A DNA stretch of 64,000 nt, taken from positions 3,666,910 through 3,730,909 of the forward strand of contig FN649749.1 of assembly GCA_000310025.1 (NCBI GenBank), written 5' to 3'. Positions 22,315 to 33,400 of the stretch are shown piece after piece. The first letter of the stretch is position 1; each line of letters opens with the position of its first letter. This stretch comes from Ectocarpus siliculosus (Eukaryota > Sar > Phaeophyceae > Ectocarpales > Ectocarpaceae). A program made the translations under genes and the position numbers. Below the pieces are notes generated by a model, which made no database searches, was not told the origin of the DNA, and was given only the letters and a program-made list of their open reading frames with translations.

Positions 22315-24350
22315 ATGGGGCACGCCGTGCTCCTGGGTCGTGATAGCTGGATGCGTTCAAACTCTCGCGTGTTCACCACCCTTTCTCGCTCTGGACCGGA
22401 TGGCCGGGTTATGGGCGAGCTCACGCTTTCTCCGTGTTTTACAGCTAGCGCTTACGTTTACGCTACCCACGACGACGCTCTTGCCTCCTCGTTTCACCTT
22501 AAATATGCAGGGAGCTTGGGAACTTCTTTGGGGCCGGAGCCTGCACTCGTTGAGGTAGACCTCAATCGTTCTTCTGGCATGCCTGCGCTGATTGGAGAGT
22601 ATCTGGTATCGGTCCGACCCGAAGTTGGTGCGCTTTCTTCCCCAGATGCGTTCGTTTCCAGTGGTCTCCAGCGTATTCCCCTTGCAGGTTGTGCTGAGCT
22701 GGAGCCGGGAGACGTTTTTGGAGTGTCTGCTGCGCCGCTATTACGAGTACCGGTAGAAACCTTGAAGGCGGCACCATCTTCGAACCCTACCGGCCCCACG
22801 GCCTCTACGTCACCACCTCGGGTCAACGTCGTTGACCCCAAGTCCGGGACTCGCTGCTCTCCGGACCCTGCCTCCGCCCCGCCTCCTCCGAAGCGGCCTC
22901 CACAAGAACTGCTTGACCGTTTCTCTGAGGCACAGCGCTCCAGCTTCTTGCGCTTGTGGGCTAGACTGCCCGCACATATGCACGATATCGATTTCGATTG
23001 ACACAATCTAGGATGGACGCCGGAGGCTATTGATCTTTTGGCCGACGCCCTTGTTGAGTATTCTGACGTATTCTCCACTTCGAAAACCGATTTCGGTTCC
23101 TGCACCATCATGCCGTTCACTCTTTCTGTCCCAGCAAGGACGAAGCACGTTGCATCACGCCCGTATCGTACCAACCCGTGAATGCAATAGAAAGTGGATG
23201 CCGTTTTGGACCAGTGCTTGGCGGCAGGGCTCATTCAGCACTCCACTTCTCCGTGAGCCTCTCCTTTGGTTGTCATCCCCAAGAAGGACGGATCGGTTCG
23301 CATCACCGTCAACGACAAGCGTCTCAACGCCCTGGTGGATTTGGATGGACAACCTCTCCCTCGTGTGGACGGCATCTTGGATTCTGTTTACACAGCGAGA
23401 GTGTTCTCCATCTTCGACCTCAACTTGGTTTTCCACCAGATCGTTTGTGTGTCCCGCTCACCGCCTTTTGCACTCCCACGCAGCTGTTCCAATGGCTTCG
23501 GATGCCGTAGGGAGCCAACGCAAGTCTGTCCTGGTTCGTCAAGGTCATCAACAGAGTGGTGCACGGCCTGGAGCGTGTGCTTGCGTACCTGGACGATGTC
23601 ATCTGTTTCGATGAGGAACCTCTGGGACACGTGCTCAACATGATCGAGTTCTTCAAACGGTTGCGACAGTACAACCTCAAACTGTCTCCGGGGAAGGCTC
23701 GCGTTGGCGCCACACACGCCAACTTCCTCGGTCACACCATCTCCCTGGCCGGTGTTAGCCCTGATGGCGTCAAGGTTAGGGCGCTCTCGCACATGTCGCC
23801 GCCGCCGAATGTTGAGCATCTTCGGAGCCTTCTCGGTGGACTCAGCTACTACCGGAAATTCCTCCAGAATCTCGCCACCAAGGTGCGGCCTCTCACCTCG
23901 CTTCTCAAACAAGGCGTCCCCTTCAAGTACACCCCGGGCATGGTCAAGGTTGTCTAAACGTTGTCAAGCGAACTCGCACGCCCCCCGATTTTGGTCTTCC
24001 CGGATTGGGCGGCGGTCGAGGACAACAGCCGTCCTCTACGTTTGTGTTCCGACGCGTGTATCGACGGCTTTGGCGCCTCCTTGGAACAAGAACAACTCGA
24101 TGGCTTGGTGAGACCCGTTGTGTACATCAGCCGCCCTACTCTTCCTGCGGAGCGTAACTGGACCGTTCTTGATCTGGAGGCTGGTGGCATTGTTTGGACC
24201 ATCAAATGCTTTCGCGGTTATCTATGGTCGACCAAGTTCATAATCTATTCGGACCACAAAGCCTTGGAGAGCATTGGCAAGGTTGGTGAACACAACGCTA
24301 TCGGCAACGGTGGCTCGGGTTTCTGTCCAACTTCACCTACACTGGAATAA
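22315..24350 (+). pseudogene. Gypsy reverse transcriptase and RNase H remnant
   Basis: A proline-rich linker leads into reverse transcriptase. Recognisable blocks are PLVVIPKKDGSVRITVNDKR, motif A FSIFDLN, then after a frame change the catalytic AYLDDVI near 23590, NLKLSPGKARVGATHANFLG and SYYRKFLQNLATKVRPLTSL. A stop at about 23955 precedes RNase H: LRLCSDACIDGFGASLEQE, ERNWTVLDLEAGGIVWTIKC and YSDHKALES. At least four stops or frame changes make it non-functional. Unlike the 49-63 kb element, motif A keeps its Asp. Confidence 0.85.
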
Positions 24351-25589
24351 CGGAAAGGTTCGGTGAACGGCAGCGCGGATTTTCTTTCGCGGCTGCCTTT
24401 ACCAGCGTAAGACACGGACGAAACCGGCCCCGACTGCAATGGTGTCGATCAAGCGGGTGTTTTTCTCATTCGGGCTTGCGGGCTCAACTATCACTCGTCG
24501 TCTACGCCGGAGGTCGGTTTCGGTGGGCTCCGCCCTCCTTGTCCGGCGGGAGTCTTTTCACCCCCAGCGCTGCAGCGTTCTGATTTTGGGGATTTTCGCC
24601 GGCATCACCCGCGCCGGTTGGATGCTCTGACGGACTCGACGACTGCCTGCGATGAACCTCGGCGGTGTCCGGGGGTCTTCATCGTCCCCCCTGTTCCCGG
24701 ATCTTCAGGGCCTGTTTCCCCGTTGACTCCTGCAGCGTCCCGCGTGAATCTTCTGTCGTGTCTTCGGCCGCTCGGTATGTTCACGTTTTGTCTTCGCTTC
24801 CGGAGCGGGGACCTCTCATTTCTTGACGGACTAGGGCCAAGACTACCGCTGCTTCCGGAGGCACCGTCCCCGGTCCTGCCTATTTCGGACGCCAGCCGCG
24901 GGCTACCATCGTCCCTCGGACATCGTCGCCTCCCCGTTGCTCTAGCTGGTCCCGCTCGGCAACCAAGACCACCCGTACCACCGCGCGTTTGCTACGGCCA
25001 CCCGCGACCCCGGCATCGGCGTTTTCGTCGACTGCCCCTGCGTCACCGGTGTCTTCGCCGTCATCGGAGCGCCCTGCATCCCCGGTTTTTCCTTCTATAC
25101 AGGTTTCGCCCAGGACTTCGTCCCTCACGATGTTCCCTTCACGGACATCATCGCGGGCTGCGGCTGCCTCTGTCGCTGAGGCTTCTCCTTCTACAGACTC
25201 TTCCGTTGGATCCCCTGACTTTCGTTGGGAATCTACTGATTCGGACACCTCCCATTTGCGGGCTTGTGTCCAGAGTTTCAGCACTGTGGATTGGGCTAGG
25301 GAACAACAGCGGGAGAGCGAATGCGTGGTGGCTATGCGTTTTTTGGCTCGGGGTTCTCCCTCTCCACCCCCTCCTGACTTGCTCACTCTCCGTGCTCCTC
25401 TTCGCTTCCCTCGGATAGACGACGTGCTTGTGTTGGCGGCGAAAAACAGATTGCACACGACCGACGACAACGTCACCCTCCTCGTACATAAATCGGGGCC
25501 GCCGCTCATCGGGCGTTCTGGCGGGAGGACCACTCGTTTACCGGATACTGGAGTGCCCCGTGTCTAACTGCCAGTTCTGATGCGTCCGT
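24351..25589 (+). other. Gypsy spacer between RNase H and integrase (decayed)
   Basis: The sequence is serine/proline/arginine-rich in several frames and has no folded domain that I recognise. The related element has a low-complexity Ala/Arg/Pro linker in the same place, so this is most likely the degraded linker. Near the end, DDNVTLLVHKS matches PENATLLVRKP just upstream of integrase in the other element. Confidence 0.6.
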
Positions 25590-27400
25590 GGGTCCTCCAT
25601 GCATGCCATATAGCCGCGTCCTTTCATCTCGGCGTTCATCGTACACAACGTTTGCTCGAGCGTTTCCACTGGTGGATTGGTTTGGATCGTTCCGTGCGTT
25701 GGTGACTCCCGTGCGTGTTTGGTGTGCCAAGCTCGCAAGACTTCGCGTCAGACTGCTCGGTGGCCCGTCATCGCTATGCCATTGCCTCAGGGGACTGGTA
25801 CGGTCGTCGGCGTCGACTTCTTTGGACCTCTGCCAATGACTGCCAAGGGCAACTCCTACATACTGTTTTTCACAGACCGTTTCAGTCGGAGAGCAGACAT
25901 ATTCGCTGTCACAGCGGCTGAATTTACGTCGAAAGGGACGACTCACATGTTCGTCAACCAGGACATGACCAAGTGGAGATGTCCGACTACAATATTGTCG
26001 GACATCGAACTTCCTTTCTGCTCGAAGCTCTCCATGGCTATCTACGAGGTGATGAAAGTCAAGAAGGTCACCACCAGCTCCTACCACCCGCAGACCAACG
26101 GCGGCACGGAATGCGTCCATCACACGATGGCCCAGATGCTTGCGGTGGTCGTCAACGAACAGCAAAACGATTGGGACGTACATCTCCCGCACGTTGAGTT
26201 TGCCTACAACTATTCCGTGAACCAGTCTACTGGGTTGGCGCCAAACGTGATCCACATCGGACGCATCCCGCGACTTCCGCTTTTGGTCTTCGATCATCCC
26301 ACTGTCGGTGGTCATCAAAGCTTGGACCGCGATCAACTCGAGTATTGCAACCTAGCTGTCGATCGCCAGCTACGGGCTTACGATCTTGTCCGTGAGTACA
26401 AAGCTCTGAAGATCTCGCGAGTCGAACGCCGCAATTCATCCCTGCTGGACGCCATCCGCAAGCTCCCTCAGTTTACCGTTGGCGGGTGGGCTTGGGTGTA
26501 CAACACGGCTGCTACGTTTCGACACGGTGTGCGGAAGGACACGGACCAACAGGTGGTCAAGGCCAAACTCTCACTTTCCTTGACGGGGCCCTATAAAGTT
26601 TTCGCGGTGGGTCCCGCTTCTGCCGAACCCGCCCCGGACGGCAGCCCGTTGGCGCGTAAAATCCTCTACCTGGACCTGCCTTCCGATCTTTCCGACCCAG
26701 CAGCTCGATGTCGCGTGTCTGTCCTTCGTTGCAAGCCCTGTCGCAATCCATACGAGACGGACGACTTGCCACGATCTCTACCCGCCGATCTTTTGCGCTA
26801 TGTTCTGCAATATTTCGGAGATAAATGTCCACCGTTCTACGTGACCGCGGATGACGTGTTGGCGCCTGTCGGACGCCTAGAGGTCGACTACATCTCGGGA
26901 CATCGACTGGTGCGGGGCCGTAACGGCGTTCTCGCTGTCCTGTACCAGACGCATTGGTTAGGCCTGACTACTCCTTCATGGGAACGGGAATCCAACCTCG
27001 ATCAATTACGTCGACACATCCTCTTTTACTGGTCCCGAGAGGTTTGCCAAAGCAAGCAGGGTAACCGCACTTATCGAGTGGCTCGGACTTGCGCGGCACA
27101 GCGGGAGCTAGCCCGGACTCGTGGAGAACGTTATGTGCCTCCTGGGACTGATCTTGTGCTTCACGAGACTTGGGCTTCGTCGTTTCAGCACTTGACCCTT
27201 CCCTGTGGGCGTGCGGCTGTGGTACAAGGCCCGCCATGGCTTGTGGTGGACCGGACGCATTGGTGCTCATCAAGACGGCTCGTACATCGTTCGATTCTTG
27301 AATGACTCGGGCCCAAGTATTCTCCTTCTGCCTGCGCACCTCTACTCCACCGCCTTGGACGCCGTCTGTGGATCGTGGTGTTTAGAGGAACAACGTTCGC
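25590..27400 (+). pseudogene. Gypsy integrase, chromodomain and C-terminal module
   Basis: Frames around 25600-25750 hold the HHCC zinc-binding part (SFHLGVHRT, CLVCQARK). A long frame (25677-27305) then gives the core: VGVDFFGPL, ILSDIELPF and TNGGTEC supply the D, D and E. After the GPY-like region comes a chromodomain-like segment (HRLVRGRNGVLAVLYQTHW, SWERESNL), which in chromoviruses binds modified histones to direct insertion. Downstream, YVPPGTDLVLHETW and, one frame over, LWYKARHGLWWTGRIG, GSYIVRFLNDSGPS and SWCLEEQ correspond to the tail of the 49-63 kb element. Only one frame change (near 27210) separates integrase from that tail, so this half is better preserved than the rest. Confidence 0.85.
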
Positions 27401-27569
27401 GCCCTTTGGGAGACAGCCGTGGTTGCACTCCGCCCCTTACTGACTCCTTATCGTCAGCTGTTCCCAACATTTACATTTTTCTTAGCGTCGTCGTTTTCTT
27501 CAACGTGTTGGCCTATTTTAGTCTTTTGTGCCCTCCTTCTTGTCGGCGATTTGACCTTCTTCGCCTTCC

Positions 27570-27625
27570 GTTTTTTTTTTTTTTTTTTGTTCATCGTTTT
27601 GTCGTGTCTCTTTTTTTTTGCTTGT
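27570..27625. repeat. Oligo-T tracts
   Basis: A run of about 20 T's near 27570-27590 and a second run near 27610-27619 lie just downstream of the Gypsy coding remnant, in its pyrimidine-rich 3' region. Confidence 0.8.
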
Positions 27626-27902
27626 TTTGTGTTTTGGACGTTGGGGCAACAGCGCCTCAAGCCACGCGGTGTCACGTGTGCACCTTCGCCGCTCGTTACT
27701 TGAGAGCCCGGCGATGGCCTCCCCCTCTCGGTCGGTTTTCCCTGTTTGTCCCTTTTCGGGAGTTCGAGTGACCCTTCTTCCTTGTTGCCTGCATTCGTCT
27801 GAATCAGTGAACTGCCGCGACCTCGATATATACGTTCTCTCTCTCTTTTTTCTTTCTTTTGTTGTTGTTAGTCTTTTTGTTCTCTCGACGGGGTTTCCTC
27901 TG

Positions 27903-28106
27903 AAGTTTCCTCGGTGTTCTTTGCCTCTGAAAACTTGGAAAAATATCTCCCCAAGTTTCCTCGGTGTTCTTTGCCTCTGAATACTTGGAAACGGAGTCCT
28001 CCCAAGTTTCGTCGGTGTTGTTTGCTTCTGAACACTTGGAAAAAGAGTTCCCCAAGTTTCGTCGGCGCCTTTTGCCTCGGAACACTTGGAAACCGAGTTC
28101 CCCGCG
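27903..28106 (+). repeat. Tandem repeat, four ~51-bp units, in the Gypsy 3' region
   Basis: Units start with AAGTTTC(C/G)TCGG at 27903, 27953, 28004 and 28054, and each contains CTCTGAA/CTCGGAA followed by ACTTGGAAA. CCAAGT and ACTTGG within each unit are inverted, so each unit can fold. The array lies between the coding remnant and the presumed 3' end. Confidence 0.85.
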
Positions 28107-28640
28107 CTTTCCTGGTTCGCCTTTTTGCCATCTAATGTTTGTCTCGTTTTTAGCTCCATCGTGCCGCAGAAGTGTCGCCTACGCCTATTGATTCGGGATT
28201 CCATACCATTGCGTCGCCTTCTCCGGTGGAATTTCGTCGTCTCTCACACTTCGTTCTACTTCGTCTCCATCATCGCCACCTTCGGGCGACTCCTTCATCA
28301 CCATCGAGCCCCTGAGTCGTCGTATTGTCGTGTGTATCTCTACGACTTTTCTGTGTTTGATGTCTTTGTATGTTGCGTATCGCCAGCGAGACATGGAGTG
28401 GTTCGTCAGACCGCTTCTCCGGCATTGATCGTTTGGGCTTTGCGTCCTTGGTTCTCTTTAAGTCTTGCCTTTGCCATCTATTTATACGATTTGGGTACCC
28501 TCGCACGCTGGGAATCGCTCTCGGTGCCCTGGCCTGTCGTTCATTCCTCCTGCCCTTCCTTGATGTTCTTCTAGACTTTGTTGAGGTTCCCTTTACGTCG
28601 CGTCCGTATCAAAGGCCGTATTCGTTCGGAAATTCGTTTG

Positions 28641-29056
28641 GGTTTTGAGTTTTGTTGACGTATTTTGGACTCTCTAGTGTTGTCACCCTCATTCCTCCAG
28701 TTGTGATACTCGCGGGTGCGCGTTAAAGAGTTGAATGTGGCGTTTGGCCTTTGATTTTGTTTCCTCTGTCGTCGTCTGTTGGGGATGGCGTGCTCTGCAG
28801 CAATATTCTTCCTAGCTTTCCCTTGATTGGTATGAGCGTTGTCATTGAGATGTCGATGTTTAGTCTCGTGACCGTTCGCATCCTTCGTCTCAATGATGGT
28901 GTGGGGGGTAGATTCGGGATATTTCTACATCTCACCCTCCTTTTTGGATGTTTTGTGAAGAGTCATATCTTCGATTCATGATCATCAATCGTCAGCTAAA
29001 TCTTATTGTAGCTTCTGGGATTGGAGTATAGAATCTGCATATACGATATTCAGGTT
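28641..29056. other. Unassigned DNA downstream of the Gypsy remnant
   Basis: It is T-rich with no recognisable gene. It could contain the end of the Gypsy element, but no second LTR copy is present to define one. Confidence 0.4.
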
Positions 29057-29351
29057 GGGTTAGTGTCAAGGAGTGTGGCTGCTAGCAAGAATAGGGTACA
29101 TCTTATTGTTGTTAGGATGTGGGTTGGTCAGGAGGTATACCTTCTGACCCATACCCCCTTAAAACTGTCTACTCTGTGTGCCCCCTGAGATGAACTTGGA
29201 TCCCCACTTCATTTCAGACCCTTGCTGGTCGTCTCTCAGCAATAACAAGCAACTTCCCCATCTCTACGTGGTCGTGGACATGAATGACAACGACAGAACC
29301 TTCATCTACCTCTAGGAGCAAGCCATCGTCTACGGCTTCACCTCCTTTAAA
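29057..29351 (-). repeat. Dispersed repeat C, right copy (inverted)
   Basis: This is the reverse complement of 11423-11725 with scattered substitutions. The central hairpin of the left copy is degraded here (CTGAAATGAAGT against AGTTCATCTCAG). Confidence 0.75.
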
Positions 29352-29708
29352 TTGAGTCTACATTTTTTTATTTATTTTAAGAAAGAAGGAGTTGGCAGGT
29401 TCGAGCAAGCAAGCTGTTTCCGTTCATTTGGAAATGTACAGACATTGATAACCTTTGTGTGATGAGTATAGGTTAGACGCGTTTTAAGGAGAGAGTTGGA
29501 TACATAGTACTGCAGGTAGGAAGGTGATAGCAGTTCGCTTGTATCAGATGCAGTTCAATCCTTCTTATGTGTATTGGAGAAGCGAGGCAAAATCGGGCGG
29601 CGGTCAGCAAGGCAGCAGCAGCAAGCAGAGAGGAACTGTACTGTACATCCGTACGTATGATTATACACAGCAGTACTGTAGCCATCATGTGCTTTCGAAA
29701 AAAGCAGG

Positions 29709-30085
29709 GGAACTTCCCTGTTTTCTCAGACGATGTATGTCGAAGATCGTTGTTGAGACCACTTGCAACGTGTCGTAGCCATGTTGTAGAGCACCGGTCG
29801 TGAAGGGCAGCGACAGCAGTGATAGTCTACATATTGCTGTCGTTTGGTATACACGACGAAATGCATACAGGTGTATGCAAGTACACACCTCTAGGTTGCG
29901 ATCCAAGCAGCAGAGGAAGTTGATGTCAGCCACAAGGTCAATGCGGGAGAGCAGCTTTGCACGAAACTTGATACAGCCTTCCCGCCTTGCCTCAAGCTAC
30001 AGTACGTATATGTGGTACCACGGCAGGGGTCCGATGCCGGCTGCTCCGAACATCATTGGAGGCTTGCGGTAGGGATCAAAACTGG
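29709..30085 (+). repeat. Direct repeat B, right copy
   Basis: Matches 10099-10490 in the same orientation. It ends about 390 bp upstream of the ZIP gene start, so it could contribute to that gene's upstream region. Confidence 0.75.
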
Positions 30086-30475
30086 ATTGTGTTTCGATCA
30101 GGAGTGTTGACAGTCAATTCCAACGCACACTTGCCTTTTCACAGAAAGTACTTTGTTCCTGGGATTTATTTCCGTTGTCCCAGTACTGCTTCGCCTACTT
30201 CACATGCAGACGCAGAGCAAGGTCTAACATGTACGTCCCCAAAACAAATGGTGTCGAGATCGGCGGCTCAACAGCTGACGACTCGGGATTACATTTTTAT
30301 CCGACGGCGGAATGACACTTCTACTTCTCCTGCAGTTGCATGCATATCCGACGGCGTCAAGATCTCTCTCCCTCTCTCTGGTAACGCCGCCCGTGTCAAA
30401 AACTCTCTGCCACGCAGCCACTTCTATCCCGTCCGTGGATCCCTCCTCGATCTCTGCTCTGTCTCTGGTGCCAAG

Positions 30476-33400
30476 ATGAAGTGGGCCCTTTTCACCGCTG
30501 CGCTGTATCTGGCGTGTACCACAGCAAGCGGAACGACGAGCCACTCTGACCACGACTCGCACTCTGACCATGAGTCGCACTCTGACCATGACTCGCACAC
30601 GGACCACGACTCGCACTCGGACGGGCACTTCGAGGCTGCTGCTGTTTATGTCTTGGAGGAGGCAGGCACCCACTCCGTCATTGCCGTGCCGGGGGAGGAC
30701 TTCGAGGGCACTCTTGCCTTCATGCTCGTGCCTGCTGCTTCTGCTGACTATGAGGGCCTTGCAGGAGCGGAGGAAGATGCCGAGGCTGGTGAGAATGACC
30801 TTACATACTATCTGGTACAGCAGTAGCGCAGCAGTTGCCCTTGTGTACCGATACCCGACAACTTGCTTTTTCGCTCGTGACTCAAGTGCCTCATCTTCGT
30901 GCGTCAACTATTGTTCGAGGGAGTGGGCGTGCACCAACAAGAACATACGGCCGTGGCCATATCTTCCCTTCTGTTCCCAACGCGAAGCGAAAGTAACTTA
31001 GCGCCGCAGTTCCGAGGGCGATATTTGATTTTGGTTTCAAACCTCCCAGCGGCCAACATGCTCTAAATATGCACAAGTTGCACTTACACTCTATTTCCCA
31101 GCTGCATCAATGCTAGCTTCGAAAGCAAAGTTTTTTGCCGCGTCAGATCCCAGAACCTGACAACGTCCTACAGTGCTTCCCGATGTCATCGCAGACTCCA
31201 TTCACCCTTGAATCCCGCCTACTCTTAACATTCGTGCGCAGTGGCGGACCGGCTATGAATGAATGTGCATTGGTGGCAGTGCGTGAACAGACGGGCGACC
31301 ACCCTCGCATTTGCTGTGAAATAATCGTGCGCTTCCGTTGAAGTTGCTGGTATCATGCTACAAATACAAATGACAGAGGAAGTACCACTTGGACATGAAA
31401 AGAAAGTACACGACATGAGGTGTGCAGTCGTGCGTATAATGAAAGCCTAGCTTTCGAAGCTAGCATTGATGCAGCTGGGAAATAGAGTGCAAGTGCAAGA
31501 GTGGGTATGCCTACCCCTCAGTGGGTACAGTACAGAGAAGTGTTCCCGGAATATTATGCCGGTGCGGTCAGCCGGTCAGCCGAGTTCACCGGCATTGTTG
31601 CAGGCGACCGGAATTACAGTACGTTGGCCTGAATAGTGCCGGTAATGGCATAGGTTCTGAGAAAATACGCTACAATGTATACATAGGAATGGCGTACCGG
31701 CACTGATCAGGAAATCGTCGAGGTAGATATCCAGCACGAAACGGATGCAGTGTCAGGAGGTTTGGTCAGCATGCCGCTACCGAGCATCATTCACAGGCGC
31801 GTTCATTGACGTGCCGAATCACTCAGTCAATTTATCTGTGCGTCTGCTGCACTCTTTTGTAGGGTAAAATATGGCACAGACGCTGTTTTGCACAAGCTCT
31901 TGCTGAAGTGCCAACCTCAAAATTGTGATTCTGACCCGATGCCAAGCCTACACTCGCAAAGCACACCTAGAATATGTCGTATCGCAAACATCTAGAAATA
32001 TGAGAGCAAATAACCATAAACATCTGACCCGAATCAACAACAGCGTCGTTGTGCGTAGATGACTAACAATGTATCTGGGACGCGGCAGTGTTCATCTAGA
32101 AAGTTTGGAAGGCGTCTTCCTATGTGCACCACGATGCTCTCCCACCAGAGAAAAACGTTTGTTGTGCATCAGCAAGAATCAATCGGGGAGATCGCGCCGG
32201 GCTTGTATAAAACCGTCTACTCTACAAATTACCGACGGTGTCTGTCTGTCTTCATCGATTTGACTCTTTTCTCCTACGGCCATGTACGTCATCTAAAACA
32301 AGTTAACAAACAAAAATCGAATGGGCCAGTTTTTGCTACGAAATTGCTGTTGAAATTGCACGAAAGTACCCCATCGTTAAATTAGACACAAGGGCGCCAA
32401 GGAAATTTGGGTGGAGCCCGCTGGCCGAGCTGGGCAGGAGGCCTCAGCCACTAATGCCAATACTCTATTGAAGTGATCGGTAAAGAGCAGGAATAATACA
32501 ACGGACACCCCAGGCTTACTGGAATAATGAACTCTGGTGTCGTACCATGCGATATTTCAATTCGAGAACCGCGACATCACGTTGCATTTGTAGGTTTGTT
32601 GAAAGGAAACATTAGGCTCACGTGAACACACACATCCCGCGGCGAGATGAAAAGGGGGCCAGAGATGTTTTCTTTTTTCGTCAAAGAGGAGTGTTCACCT
32701 CCGGGGCGAGAGGTAAAAAGTCAGTCTGACCGCACTTTTCGGCGAATGTTTGCGGGGGATAGGTTCTATGATGTACATCGTTGGAGGCGCCAAACTATAT
32801 ACCCCATATATATATTTCTAGGGAGATTGCTGCTGTGATCAGCCAAACGGACGGTCTGCGGGAATATAACGCTTGTACCCGAAAATTCAGTATCACGTAA
32901 AGTCACTATACGTCATACCGCCGTCTGGAGGCTGACTTCAAGGAGCCCGGCGTGACGCATACATCCGGTCTGACTCACAGAAATCCCACACAAGCGCTTT
33001 TTTGTCAACCTGGCTGCCAACTCACCCAACACCCCGCCTGCCCTTTCCTCTCGTGCCGAACAGCGTGGGACGCGTTCATGGACGGCGAAGAAGACGCGAC
33101 CGTTCTAGCCTCCGGCGAAACTGTCATCCCGGACGCGACCGTAGTGTACCAGACCACCCTCGACGAGTCCATCATCGTGGTGCCGGCCGAGGTTACGGAC
33201 GCGGGAGCCTACGCCCTGCTGCTCGAGCACGGGGGCGGGGAGGTGAGCACGGCTCTCATCTCCCCGTTGGGTACGGCGGTGGCCGCCTCCGTCAGCGAGT
33301 TTATGGACGAGGAAGAGGAGGAGGAGGGAGACACGGTGTCCGGAGCAAAGTGGGCCCAGGCTATCGTGGCGACTTGCATCGCCTGCTTCACCAGGTAGGA

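Larger units (their letters stand above)
21375..28640 (+). mobile_element. Decayed Ty3/Gypsy (chromovirus-like) element with NADAR remnant
   Basis: The domains in order are: truncated NADAR, aspartic protease, reverse transcriptase with YLDD, RNase H, integrase, chromodomain and a conserved C-terminal module. Reverse transcriptase before integrase defines Ty3/Gypsy. Many frameshifts and stops break the polyprotein. No gag and no LTR pair are visible: the 5' end is cut at the inner edge of the left inverted-repeat arm and the 3' limit is approximate. A non-coding 3' region with tandem repeats follows the pol remnant. Sequence and domain order are close to the intact-looking Gypsy element at 49-63 kb, so the two are distant relatives. 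Confidence 0.85.

Noticed and set aside
24618-25567. Separate Ser/Pro/Arg-rich genes at 24618-25418 and 24989-25567
   Set aside because: They lie between RNase H and integrase of the decayed Gypsy element and correspond to its low-complexity linker in shifted frames.
29987-30475. N-terminal extension of the ZIP gene (frame open upstream of the chosen Met)
   Set aside because: The upstream frame crosses dispersed repeat B and has no conserved feature; the Met at 30476 opens a clear signal peptide.
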